Assembly: GCF_024582815.1 (NCBI RefSeq)
Contig: NZ_CP102099.1
Coordinates: 3,534,001 to 3,598,000 of the forward strand
DNA length: 64,000 nt
Direction of reading: 5' to 3'
Source: Acinetobacter colistiniresistens
Lineage (GTDB): Bacteria > Pseudomonadota > Gammaproteobacteria > Pseudomonadales > Moraxellaceae
Of the stretch, positions 54,211 through 62,929 are shown one piece after another. Under the pieces are notes generated by a model. It was not told where the DNA came from and did no database searches. It saw only the letters and a list, made by a program, of their open reading frames with translations. Both the position numbers and the translations under genes were made by a program. The stretch's first letter is position 1, and every line of letters begins with the position of its first letter.

Positions 54211-54521
54211 ATGCCCAGAATAGCACTCGCTCTTAGCTTAATATTATATTTTTAATGACTTCATATATCTTTGCTAGCTCTACAGGAGAAATTTATTTTC
54301 ATGGTGCAATTATCGAGGAATCTCAATGTCAGGTTTTACAAATAAATCATAAAATACTGTTAGATTGTTCAAGAACAGACCATACTGTATCTGAGTCTAA
54401 GGTTTTATCCGATTCACAACTAAAATATCTTGACGAAGGGACAGTTAATTACGAAATAGCGGCTTTCCAGTTGCAATACCGCAGGACAACGACTTGCAGA
54501 CTTAACATGTTTAGTCTGTGA
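54211..54521 (+). pseudogene. Fimbrial-like small secreted protein, frameshifted and truncated
   Basis: The ATG at 54211 opens a signal peptide (MPRIALALSLILYF) that stops at a TAA. The following frame, TSYIFASSTGEIYFHGAIIEE, continues it exactly if one T is added to the T-run at 54249-54253. The mature start STGEIYFHGAIIEESQCQV and the later LLDC resemble the N-terminus of type 1 fimbrial subunits (GxIxFxGxIxExxCxV). After about residue 75 the frame runs into DNA that reads sensibly on the other strand, so the 3' end is lost. Confidence 0.45.
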
Positions 54522-54650
54522 CTGAGAACGCATCCGATAAGGTGGTTCGAAGAGAATCGACGATTTATCCTCAGTAAAGAACCAGCCAACCTGAATTGGA
54601 CCTTCCCCAATGTTTTTTTGATCATCTTCAATTGTAAAGTTAATGTACAT
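54430..54650 (-). pseudogene. Hypothetical gene fragment facing the fimbrial-like gene
   Basis: The frame MYINFTIEDDQKNIGEGPI, then QVGWFFTEDKSSILFEPPYR and CPAVLQLESRYFVINCPF looks like the N-terminal part of a genuine but unrecognised cytoplasmic protein (a DUF6065-like family is a guess). It is cut off around 54430-54460, the same place where the opposite gene loses its sense. The two fragments meet tail to tail at a rearrangement point. Confidence 0.4.
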
Positions 54651-54988
54651 TTTTAAGCTTTTTTAAGTTATAGATGTTCAATAATAATACTATTAAACTA
54701 CATATTTTCCATACAGAACAGTCTATATTTTTGATTTATATATCAAAAATATTGTACAAACTGTGAAATTAATCACTATAGACTTAAAAATTTATTCTTA
54801 ATGCAATCAGTAATCTCACTAAGGAAAAACTCTGAATTTTGGTGGAGATAGCGTCAGTTGAATCAAAACAGCAACATACTGTTTTATATAAATTTTATTC
54901 CCATACAACTTAAATTTATCCAAACTTGCCCCCCTGCGTTTTTGTATTTTTAGGAAGTGGCTAAACTCAACCACTCCTTCTCTTACTT
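54651..54988. other. Intergenic stretch, nothing recognised
   Basis: A/T-rich sequence with no coding frame. It should contain the end of the FadL-type transcript but no convincing terminator was found. Confidence 0.35.
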
Positions 54989-55290
54989 CTAGAATCGGTA
55001 ACCAATTTTTAAACCATAAGCGATAGCATGATTATTTTTAAATTCAGCCTGTTCTGCCATTTCTTTAATCCCTTCGACAGGTAAGTAGTAAGCGCCATCT
55101 TCAGACTTGGCATCTCCTAACCAGTAGTATTTAACACCAGCGGCGATAAAATAATTCTGAGCAGGATTGAATTGCGCACCGAGTCCAATGGACCATGATC
55201 CCTTCATTGGCCCCAGCGTAGAAGCAGGATTACCCGTCCCTGAACCGTACCGGGTTTGTCGGAGACTCAATATTCTGAGAGACTATTCCG

Positions 55291-55608
55291 ATGAAAAAAC
55301 CAAACTATACCCCCGAAATTAGAGAAAGAGCGGTTCAATTACTAATTGAATCTGAAAAAGATTATCCATCGAATTGGGCAGCAGTTTCCGCAATTGCTCC
55401 TAAAATTGGCTGTACTCCTGAAACACTTCGTGTTTGGTATCAAAAATACTTAGATCAACAAAATCCCGCCAAAGTACAACAGGTATCTGACCAAGAAAAA
55501 ATGAAGCAAATGGAACGTGAAATTAAAGAATTAAAACGTGCCAATGAAATTCTACGTAAAGCAGCCGCTTTTTTCGCCCAGGCGGAGCTCGACCGCCCAC
55601 ACAAATAA
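55291..55608 (+). CDS. IS3-family transposase OrfA (copy c)
   Basis: 105 residues, identical to the copies at 37063 and 40971. Confidence 0.92.
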   Translation: MKKPNYTPEIRERAVQLLIESEKDYPSNWAAVSAIAPKIGCTPETLRVWYQKYLDQQNPAKVQQVSDQEKMKQMEREIKELKRANEILRKAAAFFAQAELDRPHK

Positions 55609-56510
55609 TGGTGGATTTTATCCATAACAATAAGGCGTTATATGGTGTTGAAGCGATTTGTAGAATTTTACCGATTGCAGCTTCGACCTATTATCGGGCT
55701 TTAGATTTCGTTGATAACCCAGAACATCGAGCGAAACGTGCTCTGCATGATTTACATCATGCAGAGCAAATCAAACGTATTTGGAAAGAAAGTTCAGGTC
55801 GATATGGTGTACGTAAAGTTTGGCAAAAATTGAAACGTGAGGGTTATGTTATTGCACGTTGTACAGTTGCTCGATTGATGCAAAAGCTAGGTATACAAGG
55901 TGTTTGGCGTGGTAAGAATAAACAAACCACCCGTAGCCGAGATGATCAAAAACGAGCAGATGATTTAGTGAAACGGAATTTTAGTGCTGATCGACCTGAC
56001 CAATTATGGGTCAGTGACTTTACGTATATTCAAACACATTCAGGCTGGGTCTATACCGCCTTTATTATTGATGTGTTCTCACGAGCAATTGTTGGATGGA
56101 AAGTATCTACACGGATGAATACAGATATGGTGCTCGATGCATTGGAGCAAGCATTGCACGATCGAGGCATGCCAAAGAATGTGATTCATCATTCCGATAG
56201 AGGTGTTCAATATCTTTCTATTCGCTATACCAATCGTTTAGATGCTGCAAATTTACGAGCATCAGTCGGTACGACAGGTGATTCATACGATAATGCTCTG
56301 GCTGAAACGGTGAATGGCTTATACAAAACAGAGGTGATTGAATATTTAAAAGCAGATTGGCAAGGTTTAGCAGATGTACAACTTGCGACACTAAACTGGG
56401 TAGATTGGTTCAATAAAAAGCGTGTACACAGTGCACTGGGTTATGTATCGCCTTTTGAGTTTGAAGCAATGTACTATGATAAGATTAACCCGTTAGGTCA
56501 GGTGGCCTAA
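55608..56510 (+). CDS. IS3-family transposase OrfB (copy c)
   Basis: 300 residues, identical to the copies at 37380 and 40069, DDE residues intact. One-base overlap with OrfA. Confidence 0.92.
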   Translation: MVDFIHNNKALYGVEAICRILPIAASTYYRALDFVDNPEHRAKRALHDLHHAEQIKRIWKESSGRYGVRKVWQKLKREGYVIARCTVARLMQKLGIQGVWRGKNKQTTRSRDDQKRADDLVKRNFSADRPDQLWVSDFTYIQTHSGWVYTAFIIDVFSRAIVGWKVSTRMNTDMVLDALEQALHDRGMPKNVIHHSDRGVQYLSIRYTNRLDAANLRASVGTTGDSYDNALAETVNGLYKTEVIEYLKADWQGLADVQLATLNWVDWFNKKRVHSALGYVSPFEFEAMYYDKINPLGQVA

Positions 56511-57770
56511 CTTAAATAAAAAAGTCTCCGACAAACCCGGTACGGTTCACCCTGAATCCCAACCAACATCAGTCACAAAACTCCATTTTTCTGTAAATTG
56601 ATGCCCTATTCCTATCGTTGCATTATATTGATCCTTTTGATAAGAATCTAAATCAACACCTTCCGTATATGCGCCTCCCGTAAGTTCATCCAGATAACTT
56701 GCTGTAAGCGCATTATATTGCGTTGGGCGGATATTAAAATCTTTCCAGTTCACCCATCTTAAATTCATATAAGCAATTGTATTTTCGGCAATCCCAGTTT
56801 GAGAATCTATATTGATGGATTGTGGGGTTTCGATTGTCGTTTTTGCTGCTCCGACATAGCGTAAAGGTTCACCAAATATATTTTCCTCGACCTGAAATTT
56901 ATATTTGATTTTAGAGCGATAAGTAACAGCCGCTTTCAACGCAATCTCTGGAATTTGATAGCTCGCCCCAGCAAGCCAGCCCAACTCTCCTTTTTCTTTA
57001 AAATTCGCCTCGTAACCATTAAAAGCCTCGGTATACGCCATGCCTCGAAAAGAAGCTTTTCCTTTGACCTCTTGATAAACAGGCCCGCCATAAATCTGGA
57101 AGTTCTTAAAAGGTGAATATCCAAATATAAAACTCAAATCCTGACTTTCCACATTTACAGATGTGCCTTCATGACTAAAATCATTATCTGAATAGCTATT
57201 GTTGGAGCGAAGTGGATATGCGGTTTTTGCAGCAAATGGTTGGTCGTAAAGCAGGCCGAAACTAAACTGATCGGTTAATTGTAGCTTCAATGCAGCCGTA
57301 TAAAATTGCACATTTTGCCCAATATCACCTGTTTCACGGCTTTGATTTGCACGCACAAGATCTGGACGATCATGCACGACACCAGAAACTGAAGCGTCAA
57401 CAGCAAAGGCATTGACTTCAAAATAATGACCATTCTCTAAAAATGGCAGTATAGACTGACCAGACTGATCAAGTGCGGAGGCTTGGGTATAATTACTGAT
57501 CAACACACCTATTATGCCAAACATAATAGGAGCGAAGTGGAACCGATGGATATTAGAAAATGAGCTATTCAAGCCCTTATGTCTATTCACCTCTCTGGTT
57601 TTCGATAATAACCAAGGTAAGCCCACACTTTCCTTGCATATAGATTTTTCCATTATTAAATTCATCCTGAAATTATAATTTTTTGTTTCACCACACGAAT
57701 GATGAGATATCTCCTTATCCATTTATTCACAAGAAAACAGGATTAAATGGACAAATAACATACTGATAAA

Positions 57771-57805
57771 TAAATTACACAGTGTCAATGACTGTGTGTA
57801 ATTTA
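57771..57805. promoter_or_regulatory. Operator palindrome 1 (probable TetR target)
   Basis: TAAATTACACA and TGTGTAATTTA are exact inverted arms separated by 13 bases containing GTCA-A-TGAC. It lies ~50 bp before the fadL-like start and shares geometry and nearly all bases with 58720-58756. Confidence 0.75.
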
Positions 57806-57904
57806 TGCAAAAACTGTTGCATGGAATAATTACATTCAATGCAATTAACTGACAAATAAAATATTTTTAAATATAAAAGCAATAAAATGTATAAATGAAT
57901 TTTT

Positions 57905-58510
57905 TTATTTATTCACATAAAGTGTTGAAGTCCAAATATTTCGAAGTACCCTGATAACGACCTCGGGTTCTACATGAGATGAACGCCCAAATGCTTCCGA
58001 AAGATAACGTTCTTCTAACCAAATCAGCGCTTTTGCTGTTTCGTCGATATCCAAATTTTTTTTAATATTTCCTGCCAGTTGTTCTGCTCTTATGTGTTGA
58101 GCAGCCGCCTTGATAAAGTCTTGAATTATAGTTCGATAGACACTATCAACACGTTCATCTCCACTTGCTGCTTCGACAAAGGCCCTTAATAAACGACCAT
58201 GTTGTACATAGACATTTATAGAGTCGACCAAGGCTCGCTCTAAATCGTCCTGAAGATTATTTCCTGCCAACCACCGTTCCGTGATATTAAACAATTCTCT
58301 GGCAATGTTCTCAACAAGACGAAGCGTAAGATCGTGTTTATCACGGAAATGAACATAAAAAGCTGGTCGTTTTAAACCCGTGCGTCGCATGACTTCATCA
58401 ATATTTAGGTCACGAAAATGGTGTTCATTTAAAAACTGTTCGGCAGCTTTTAATATTTCTCGCTCAGATTCTTTTGGATCATGTTTAGGTCTACGGCGAG
58501 AAGTTGTCAT
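57905..58510 (-). CDS. TetR/AcrR-family transcriptional regulator
   Basis: A 201-residue regulator. Residues ~15-62 are the TetR DNA-binding domain: EREILKAAEQFLNEHHFRDL, then NIDEVMRRTGLKRPAFYVHFRDKHDL (landmark MRRTGLKRPAFYVHF). The C-terminal ligand domain resembles EthR-like proteins (LVDSINVYVQHGRLLRAFVEAAS). It sits between the fadL-like gene and a flavin monooxygenase gene, both preceded by the same palindrome, and should repress both until a ligand, perhaps a ketone or fatty acid, appears. Confidence 0.88.
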   Translation of the reverse strand: MTTSRRRPKHDPKESEREILKAAEQFLNEHHFRDLNIDEVMRRTGLKRPAFYVHFRDKHDLTLRLVENIARELFNITERWLAGNNLQDDLERALVDSINVYVQHGRLLRAFVEAASGDERVDSVYRTIIQDFIKAAAQHIRAEQLAGNIKKNLDIDETAKALIWLEERYLSEAFGRSSHVEPEVVIRVLRNIWTSTLYVNK

Positions 58511-58922
58511 ATGGTCCTATTCCTATTGGTATGAAGTCATTGTAGGTATTAATAAATCTTTCGACAAGTCTTTGTGCCATTACTCGCCCTCTCTGCCCAC
58601 TCAAAACCAGAAAAACATGACTCAATAAAAAGCAAAATATAAATTATAAAATTCAGTAATTTAATTCAACCCAACCCTAACCCATTTTCTTTTCCCCCGA
58701 ACCAGATAGACAATATTGCAATAATTACACAGAGTCATTGACAGTGTGTAATTATTAGCTTAATAATATTCACATGCCTAAACGTCATTCGATACAAATC
58801 GAAGTGAAAGTGGACTGGATCAAGGACTTTGTTCATCAGGGAAAATGAAGATTATAAAAATCATCATCTTAGAAATCTAACTGATGCTCAATTTATTAAA
58901 ATCGTGTGAAGAGGAAAAAGAT
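58511..58922. other. Divergent regulatory region between tetR and monooxygenase genes
   Basis: No gene. It contains operator palindrome 2 and must hold the promoters of tetR and of the monooxygenase unit. A good AAGAGG site lies before 58923. Confidence 0.5.
58720..58756. promoter_or_regulatory. Operator palindrome 2 (probable TetR target)
   Basis: AATAATTACACA and TGTGTAATTATT are exact inverted arms separated by 13 bases containing GTCA-T-TGAC. In the common 31-bp core it differs from palindrome 1 at only three positions. Confidence 0.75.
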
Positions 58923-60458
58923 ATGAGTACATCAGATCAAATTACTATTACTGATGTTTTAATTATCGGCGCAGGGATCTCAGGTATTAGCGCAGCCTAC
59001 CATTTAAAAAAATATAGACCAAATACAACATTCACACTGCTAGAAGGTCGTGACGAAATTGGAGGCACATGGAGCCTGTTCCGTTACCCAGGCATTCGTT
59101 CAGATTCAGACATGCAGTCATTTGCATTTGGCTTTAAGCCGTGGACCAATAAAAGGGTTTTTGGCAGTGCTCAAATGATCTGTAATTATTTAAAAGAAAC
59201 GATCACTGAGAACGACATCGAATCTCATATTCGCTTTGGCCATTATATGAGCAGCGCCGAATTCTCATCTTCTGAAGGTCTATGGACAGTAAAAGTGAAG
59301 CGTCAAGATCAGAAAGTTTTAACCACTTTCCGCTCCCGCTTCTTACTGATGAGTACAGGTTATTATGACTATGATAACGGCTATACACCTGAGTTTAAAG
59401 GAGCTGAGGAATTTCAAGGACTCATTATTCACCCCCAACACTGGCCAGAAAATCTCGATTATTCTGGTAAAAAGGTGGTGGTGATTGGTAGTGGCGCAAC
59501 AGCCGTGACCTTAATTCCTGCCATGGCTGAAAAGGTTGGGCATATTACCATGCTCCAGAGATCACCAAGCTATGTCATGGCAGCGCCAAGTACAGATGCA
59601 ATCGCGAATACTCTCAATCGTGTTTTCTCACCACAACGTGCTTTCGATCTGATCCGCCATAAAAATATTGCCTTAACTCGGGGCGTCTACAATTTAAGTC
59701 GTCGCTTTCCGAAGCTGATGCGTCGCTTTCTAATCTCGGATGTACAACGAAATCTACCAAAAGACTTTGATGTAGCGACTCATTTTTCACCGAAATACAA
59801 TCCGTGGGATGAACGTTTGTGTGTTGTACCCGATGGCGATATGTTCAAAGCAATTTCTGCGGGTAAAGCGTCTGTGGTCACCGATCATATTGAGTGTTTT
59901 AGCAAAGAAGGGATTTTACTTAAATCAGGAAAAACGCTGGAAGCCGATATCATTGTGACCGCTACAGGCCTCAATGCTGTCGCATTTAGCAAGACACAAT
60001 TGATTGTGGATGGAAAAAAAATAGTTTATCCAGAGACCACGATTTTCAAATCAATGATGTTATCCGATATTCCCAACTTTGCTTTCGCATTCGGCTACAC
60101 CAATCTGGCATGGACCTTAAAAGTTGATCTAGTCTGGAAACACTTCTGTAGATTACTGGATTACATGGATGAAAATAAGTACGCAACATTCACACCAGTC
60201 ATCAGTGATAAAAGCATGAAACGCATTCCATTTGTAGACCTGAATTCAGGCTACATTCAACGAAGCATCGCACAATTTCCAATGGCAGGTACACAAGGTC
60301 CATGGATTGTAAAACAAGATTATAAATTCGATGTTGAACGACTCCGTAAAGGTCCCGTTTTTGATAAAGAACTATGTTTTACAGATGTTGGGCTTAAGAA
60401 AAAGCCAAGTGTTGTTCCGGCAGAAACAATGCCAGAACAGATCAAAATTCAGGCTTAA
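58923..60458 (+). CDS. Baeyer-Villiger-type flavin monooxygenase (AlmA/EthA-like)
   Basis: A 511-residue FAD/NADPH monooxygenase. FAD motif GAGISG (residues 16-21), GGTWSLFRYPGIRSDSDM (47-64), the Baeyer-Villiger fingerprint FQGLIIHPQHW (164-174, FxGxxxHxxxW), NADPH motif GSGATA (189-194) and C-terminal VTATGLNAVAF are all present. It resembles EthA and the long-chain alkane monooxygenase AlmA of Acinetobacter. The start at 58923 follows AAGAGG; an upstream in-frame ATG at 58884 lacks one. With the downstream hydrolase it could turn ketones into esters and split them. Probably controlled by the TetR protein through palindrome 2. Confidence 0.9.
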   Translation: MSTSDQITITDVLIIGAGISGISAAYHLKKYRPNTTFTLLEGRDEIGGTWSLFRYPGIRSDSDMQSFAFGFKPWTNKRVFGSAQMICNYLKETITENDIESHIRFGHYMSSAEFSSSEGLWTVKVKRQDQKVLTTFRSRFLLMSTGYYDYDNGYTPEFKGAEEFQGLIIHPQHWPENLDYSGKKVVVIGSGATAVTLIPAMAEKVGHITMLQRSPSYVMAAPSTDAIANTLNRVFSPQRAFDLIRHKNIALTRGVYNLSRRFPKLMRRFLISDVQRNLPKDFDVATHFSPKYNPWDERLCVVPDGDMFKAISAGKASVVTDHIECFSKEGILLKSGKTLEADIIVTATGLNAVAFSKTQLIVDGKKIVYPETTIFKSMMLSDIPNFAFAFGYTNLAWTLKVDLVWKHFCRLLDYMDENKYATFTPVISDKSMKRIPFVDLNSGYIQRSIAQFPMAGTQGPWIVKQDYKFDVERLRKGPVFDKELCFTDVGLKKKPSVVPAETMPEQIKIQA

Positions 60459-60529
60459 CATAACGATTTACATTGATATCTCTTATTGCCAATAGCAATC
60501 AAGGATAGAAATCGATCAAGGAAAATATA

Positions 60530-61456
60530 ATGGAAAATATTAAATTTACAAGTAAAGGAATTACCTGTTCTGCGTGGTATCTCCCTGCAACCTCAGAAGA
60601 GTTTATGACAGCTCAAGGACGGCCTTGCATTGTGATGGCCACAGGTTTTGGCGGTACCAAAGATACAGGATTACTCGATTTTGCCGAGCCGTTCAGCCAA
60701 GCAGGTTTTGATACATTGGTATTTGACTATCGCGGATTTGGCGAGTCAGCAGGCTCTCCTAGACAACATGTCTCTTACATTCAACAGCGTGAGGATTATC
60801 ATGCTGCAATTGAAGCTGCAAGGAGTTTGCCCCATGTAGATGGAAGTCGTATTGCGCTGTGGGGCACGTCTTATTCGGGTGGTCATGTGGTGGTGGTTGC
60901 TGCCCAAGATTCAAAAATATCGGCTGTCGTCTCCATGAATCCAGCAACTGATGGTTTAGCCGCTCTAAAACAAGTATTCCAGTATGGTGGAATAAAGCAG
61001 ATAACAACTGCGATCGGTCATGGCATTAAAGATTTAATGCATGCCATCACTCAACGCCCTCCTCATCTCATTCCAATTGTTGGGCAGCCAGGTACCGCTG
61101 CAATGATCAGTACACCTGGCGCTGAAGAAAGCTATACCGCAATGGCGGGTCCAACCTGGCGGAATGAGGTCTGTGCTCGCGCAGCTCTGGAAGTTTCATA
61201 CAACCGGCCCGTTACTTTTGCAAAAAAAGTGAAGTGCCCTGCTTTGATCCAAGTGGGTTCCAATGACCAGATCGCACCACCAAATCCAGCCCGAAAAACG
61301 GCACGTCTGATTCAAGGCCCCACTGAACTGCTGGAATATCCGATTGATCATTTTGATTTTTATACCGAATCATGGCATGGCGCGGTACTCAATGATCAGA
61401 TCGGTTTCTTGAAAAAGGCACTTGCTCCACAACCCCAGAGAAATGAAAGTTTATAA
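60530..61456 (+). CDS. Alpha/beta hydrolase
   Basis: A 308-residue alpha/beta hydrolase. The oxyanion region is MATGFGGTKDTG, the nucleophile elbow GTSYSG carries Ser114, and a late Asp (VGSNDQIAPP) and His (YPIDHFDFY) complete a triad. FDYRGFGESAGSPRQ is typical of X-Pro dipeptidyl-peptidase-like/dienelactone-type hydrolases acting on small esters. It follows the monooxygenase by 71 bp with AAGGA before the ATG. It may cleave the esters made by that enzyme (inference). Confidence 0.87.
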   Translation: MENIKFTSKGITCSAWYLPATSEEFMTAQGRPCIVMATGFGGTKDTGLLDFAEPFSQAGFDTLVFDYRGFGESAGSPRQHVSYIQQREDYHAAIEAARSLPHVDGSRIALWGTSYSGGHVVVVAAQDSKISAVVSMNPATDGLAALKQVFQYGGIKQITTAIGHGIKDLMHAITQRPPHLIPIVGQPGTAAMISTPGAEESYTAMAGPTWRNEVCARAALEVSYNRPVTFAKKVKCPALIQVGSNDQIAPPNPARKTARLIQGPTELLEYPIDHFDFYTESWHGAVLNDQIGFLKKALAPQPQRNESL

Positions 61457-61651
61457 ATTTTCACTGTAGAAAATAATTTAATTCAAATACATACATAAGC
61501 TCATAGCATTCTGCGACAGCCTCAAAAATTTAATCAGCTATCGCGATGAAGACTAAAAACTGAAGTGTTATGTATGCAAACCAATCGCACAACAAAGCAG
61601 TTCATTGAAATGCTTTGAAATATCATCAATCAGGATGAATAAGGAATTCTT

Positions 61652-62527
61652 ATGTCACTCGTCAAATTAAGCAAAGATACACAAGTCGATGAAATTGTTT
61701 CGATTATTAAAAGAGATGGTGGTGTCATCATTGAAAATTTTTTAAATGATGAAATGACCCACGATATTTATCAAATATTATCTGAGCAATTAGAGTTGAT
61801 TCCAGATGGAGAAGATGAATATTTTGCGGGTACGAAAACCCGCCGAATGAGCCGTTTATTTGCGCGCTTGCCACAAATGCCATTGGTCGCAATGAATCCA
61901 GTATTTTTAGATACCGCAAAAGCGATTCTCCAAACTCCACTACAGGCATGGAGCGGTGAAAATAGAATTGAACTCTATCCAGACATTCAGGTTGGTGTGA
62001 CTCAAGCGATTCAGATCTGGCCAGGTCAAAAAGCACAACCCCTACATCGTGACGATACGGTATGGATGTGGCAACATCCGGGTTATGGTCGTGAAGCCAG
62101 AGTACAAATCATGTTTGCTGTGACTGATTTTACAGAAGAAAATGGTGCGACTCGCGTCATTCCAGCCAGCCATTTGTGGGATGATCAAAGAGTACCTAAA
62201 GAAGATGAAACCGTCGCGGCCGAAATGAAAGCAGGAGATGCTTTAATCTGGATTGGCTCAACCTATCATGGTGGAGGTGCCAATGTCAGCCATGCACCTC
62301 GTATTGGATTGACTATGTCTTATGATCTGGGCTTTCTCAGACAGGAAGAAAATCATTATTTATCTCTCTCCACCGAAACAATTAAAAGCTTCCCTGATGA
62401 GTTAAGAGGATTACTTGGTTGGAATATGAGCACGACTTTTGTTGGATTTGTCGAACATGAAGGTAAGATGATGAGTCCAATCGATATGTTAAATGTTCAG
62501 GAATTTAAAACCACTGGGATTATCTGA
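61652..62527 (+). CDS. Phytanoyl-CoA-dioxygenase-family (PhyH) oxygenase
   Basis: A 291-residue non-haem iron, 2-oxoglutarate-dependent oxygenase. The iron ligands are visible as His132-x-Asp134 (PLHRDDTVW) and a distal His206 (STYHGGGANVS), with Arg217 (HAPRIGLTMSY) as the likely 2-oxoglutarate contact. The enzyme would hydroxylate a carbon chain; the substrate is unknown. A good AAGGA site precedes the ATG. It lies 195 bp after the hydrolase and could have its own promoter. A strong terminator follows. Confidence 0.87.
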   Translation: MSLVKLSKDTQVDEIVSIIKRDGGVIIENFLNDEMTHDIYQILSEQLELIPDGEDEYFAGTKTRRMSRLFARLPQMPLVAMNPVFLDTAKAILQTPLQAWSGENRIELYPDIQVGVTQAIQIWPGQKAQPLHRDDTVWMWQHPGYGREARVQIMFAVTDFTEENGATRVIPASHLWDDQRVPKEDETVAAEMKAGDALIWIGSTYHGGGANVSHAPRIGLTMSYDLGFLRQEENHYLSLSTETIKSFPDELRGLLGWNMSTTFVGFVEHEGKMMSPIDMLNVQEFKTTGII

Positions 62528-62551
62528 GCCTTGGTATCTGGAAATTGGAAA

Positions 62552-62593
62552 GTAAGAAAACGTCGATCAAGTCGACGTTTTCTTACGCTTTTT
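62552..62593 (+). terminator. Strong terminator after the PhyH gene
   Basis: GTAAGAAAACGTCGA pairs perfectly with TCGACGTTTTCTTAC around a 5-base loop, followed by GCTTTTT. Confidence 0.92.
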
Positions 62594-62929
62594 ATCGCAA
62601 ATCACTACCTGAATATTTAAAAATTTCTGGATGCTTTAAATATTTTCATCACATTCTTATCAGTTCATTTAGACAATAAAATCAATCACTGGTATGCAAG
62701 AACTTATATGCACTGTGCCCTGCATATTTTAAATCACCTTCAGTACTGTCCTTACTTCAACACGAGTCAGTGGTTTGGCTAACACAGCTAAAATACTCAA
62801 TCTAAGCTGATTAACTCTCTGGTCTCCACACTGTTTCCACACTTTTCTAATCGTTACTACACAAATATTCAAAATAATAGCAGCATCAAAAACTCCCCTC
62901 ATCTGAACAGAATGCTTAAGAGTCAATTT
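62594..62929. other. Intergenic stretch, nothing convincing
   Basis: No supported gene. It should contain the promoter of the lipoprotein gene at 62930. AAGAG lies 7 bases before that ATG. Confidence 0.35.

Larger units (their letters stand above)
55241..56549 (+). mobile_element. IS3-family element, copy c
   Basis: A 1309-bp element with the same TGAACCGTACCGGG ends, flanked by CCC (55238-55240 and 56550-56552), inside the fadL-like gene. Same orientation as copy a. Confidence 0.93.
54989..57722 (-). pseudogene. OmpP1/FadL-family outer-membrane porin, interrupted by IS3
   Basis: Removing the IS3 copy at 55241-56549 and one CCC duplication gives a 473-codon frame (VGWDSG/TGNPASTLGP). The protein is a FadL-type hydrophobic-compound channel: a signal region ending NYTQASA, the plug-region segment around residue 100, YSPFKNFQIYGGPVYQEVKG, and the end GVKYYWLGDAK...IGYRF with terminal Phe. 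The annotated start at 57722 leaves an unusually long ~60-residue leader; ATGs at residues 20 and 24 are alternatives. An operator-like palindrome lies at 57771. Intact, it would import alkanes or fatty acids for the monooxygenase genes beyond the TetR gene. Confidence 0.87.

Noticed and set aside
62729..62926. 65-codon minus-strand frame before the last lipoprotein gene
   Set aside because: No start signal or recognisable motif; the region is better read as the upstream region of the gene at 62930.
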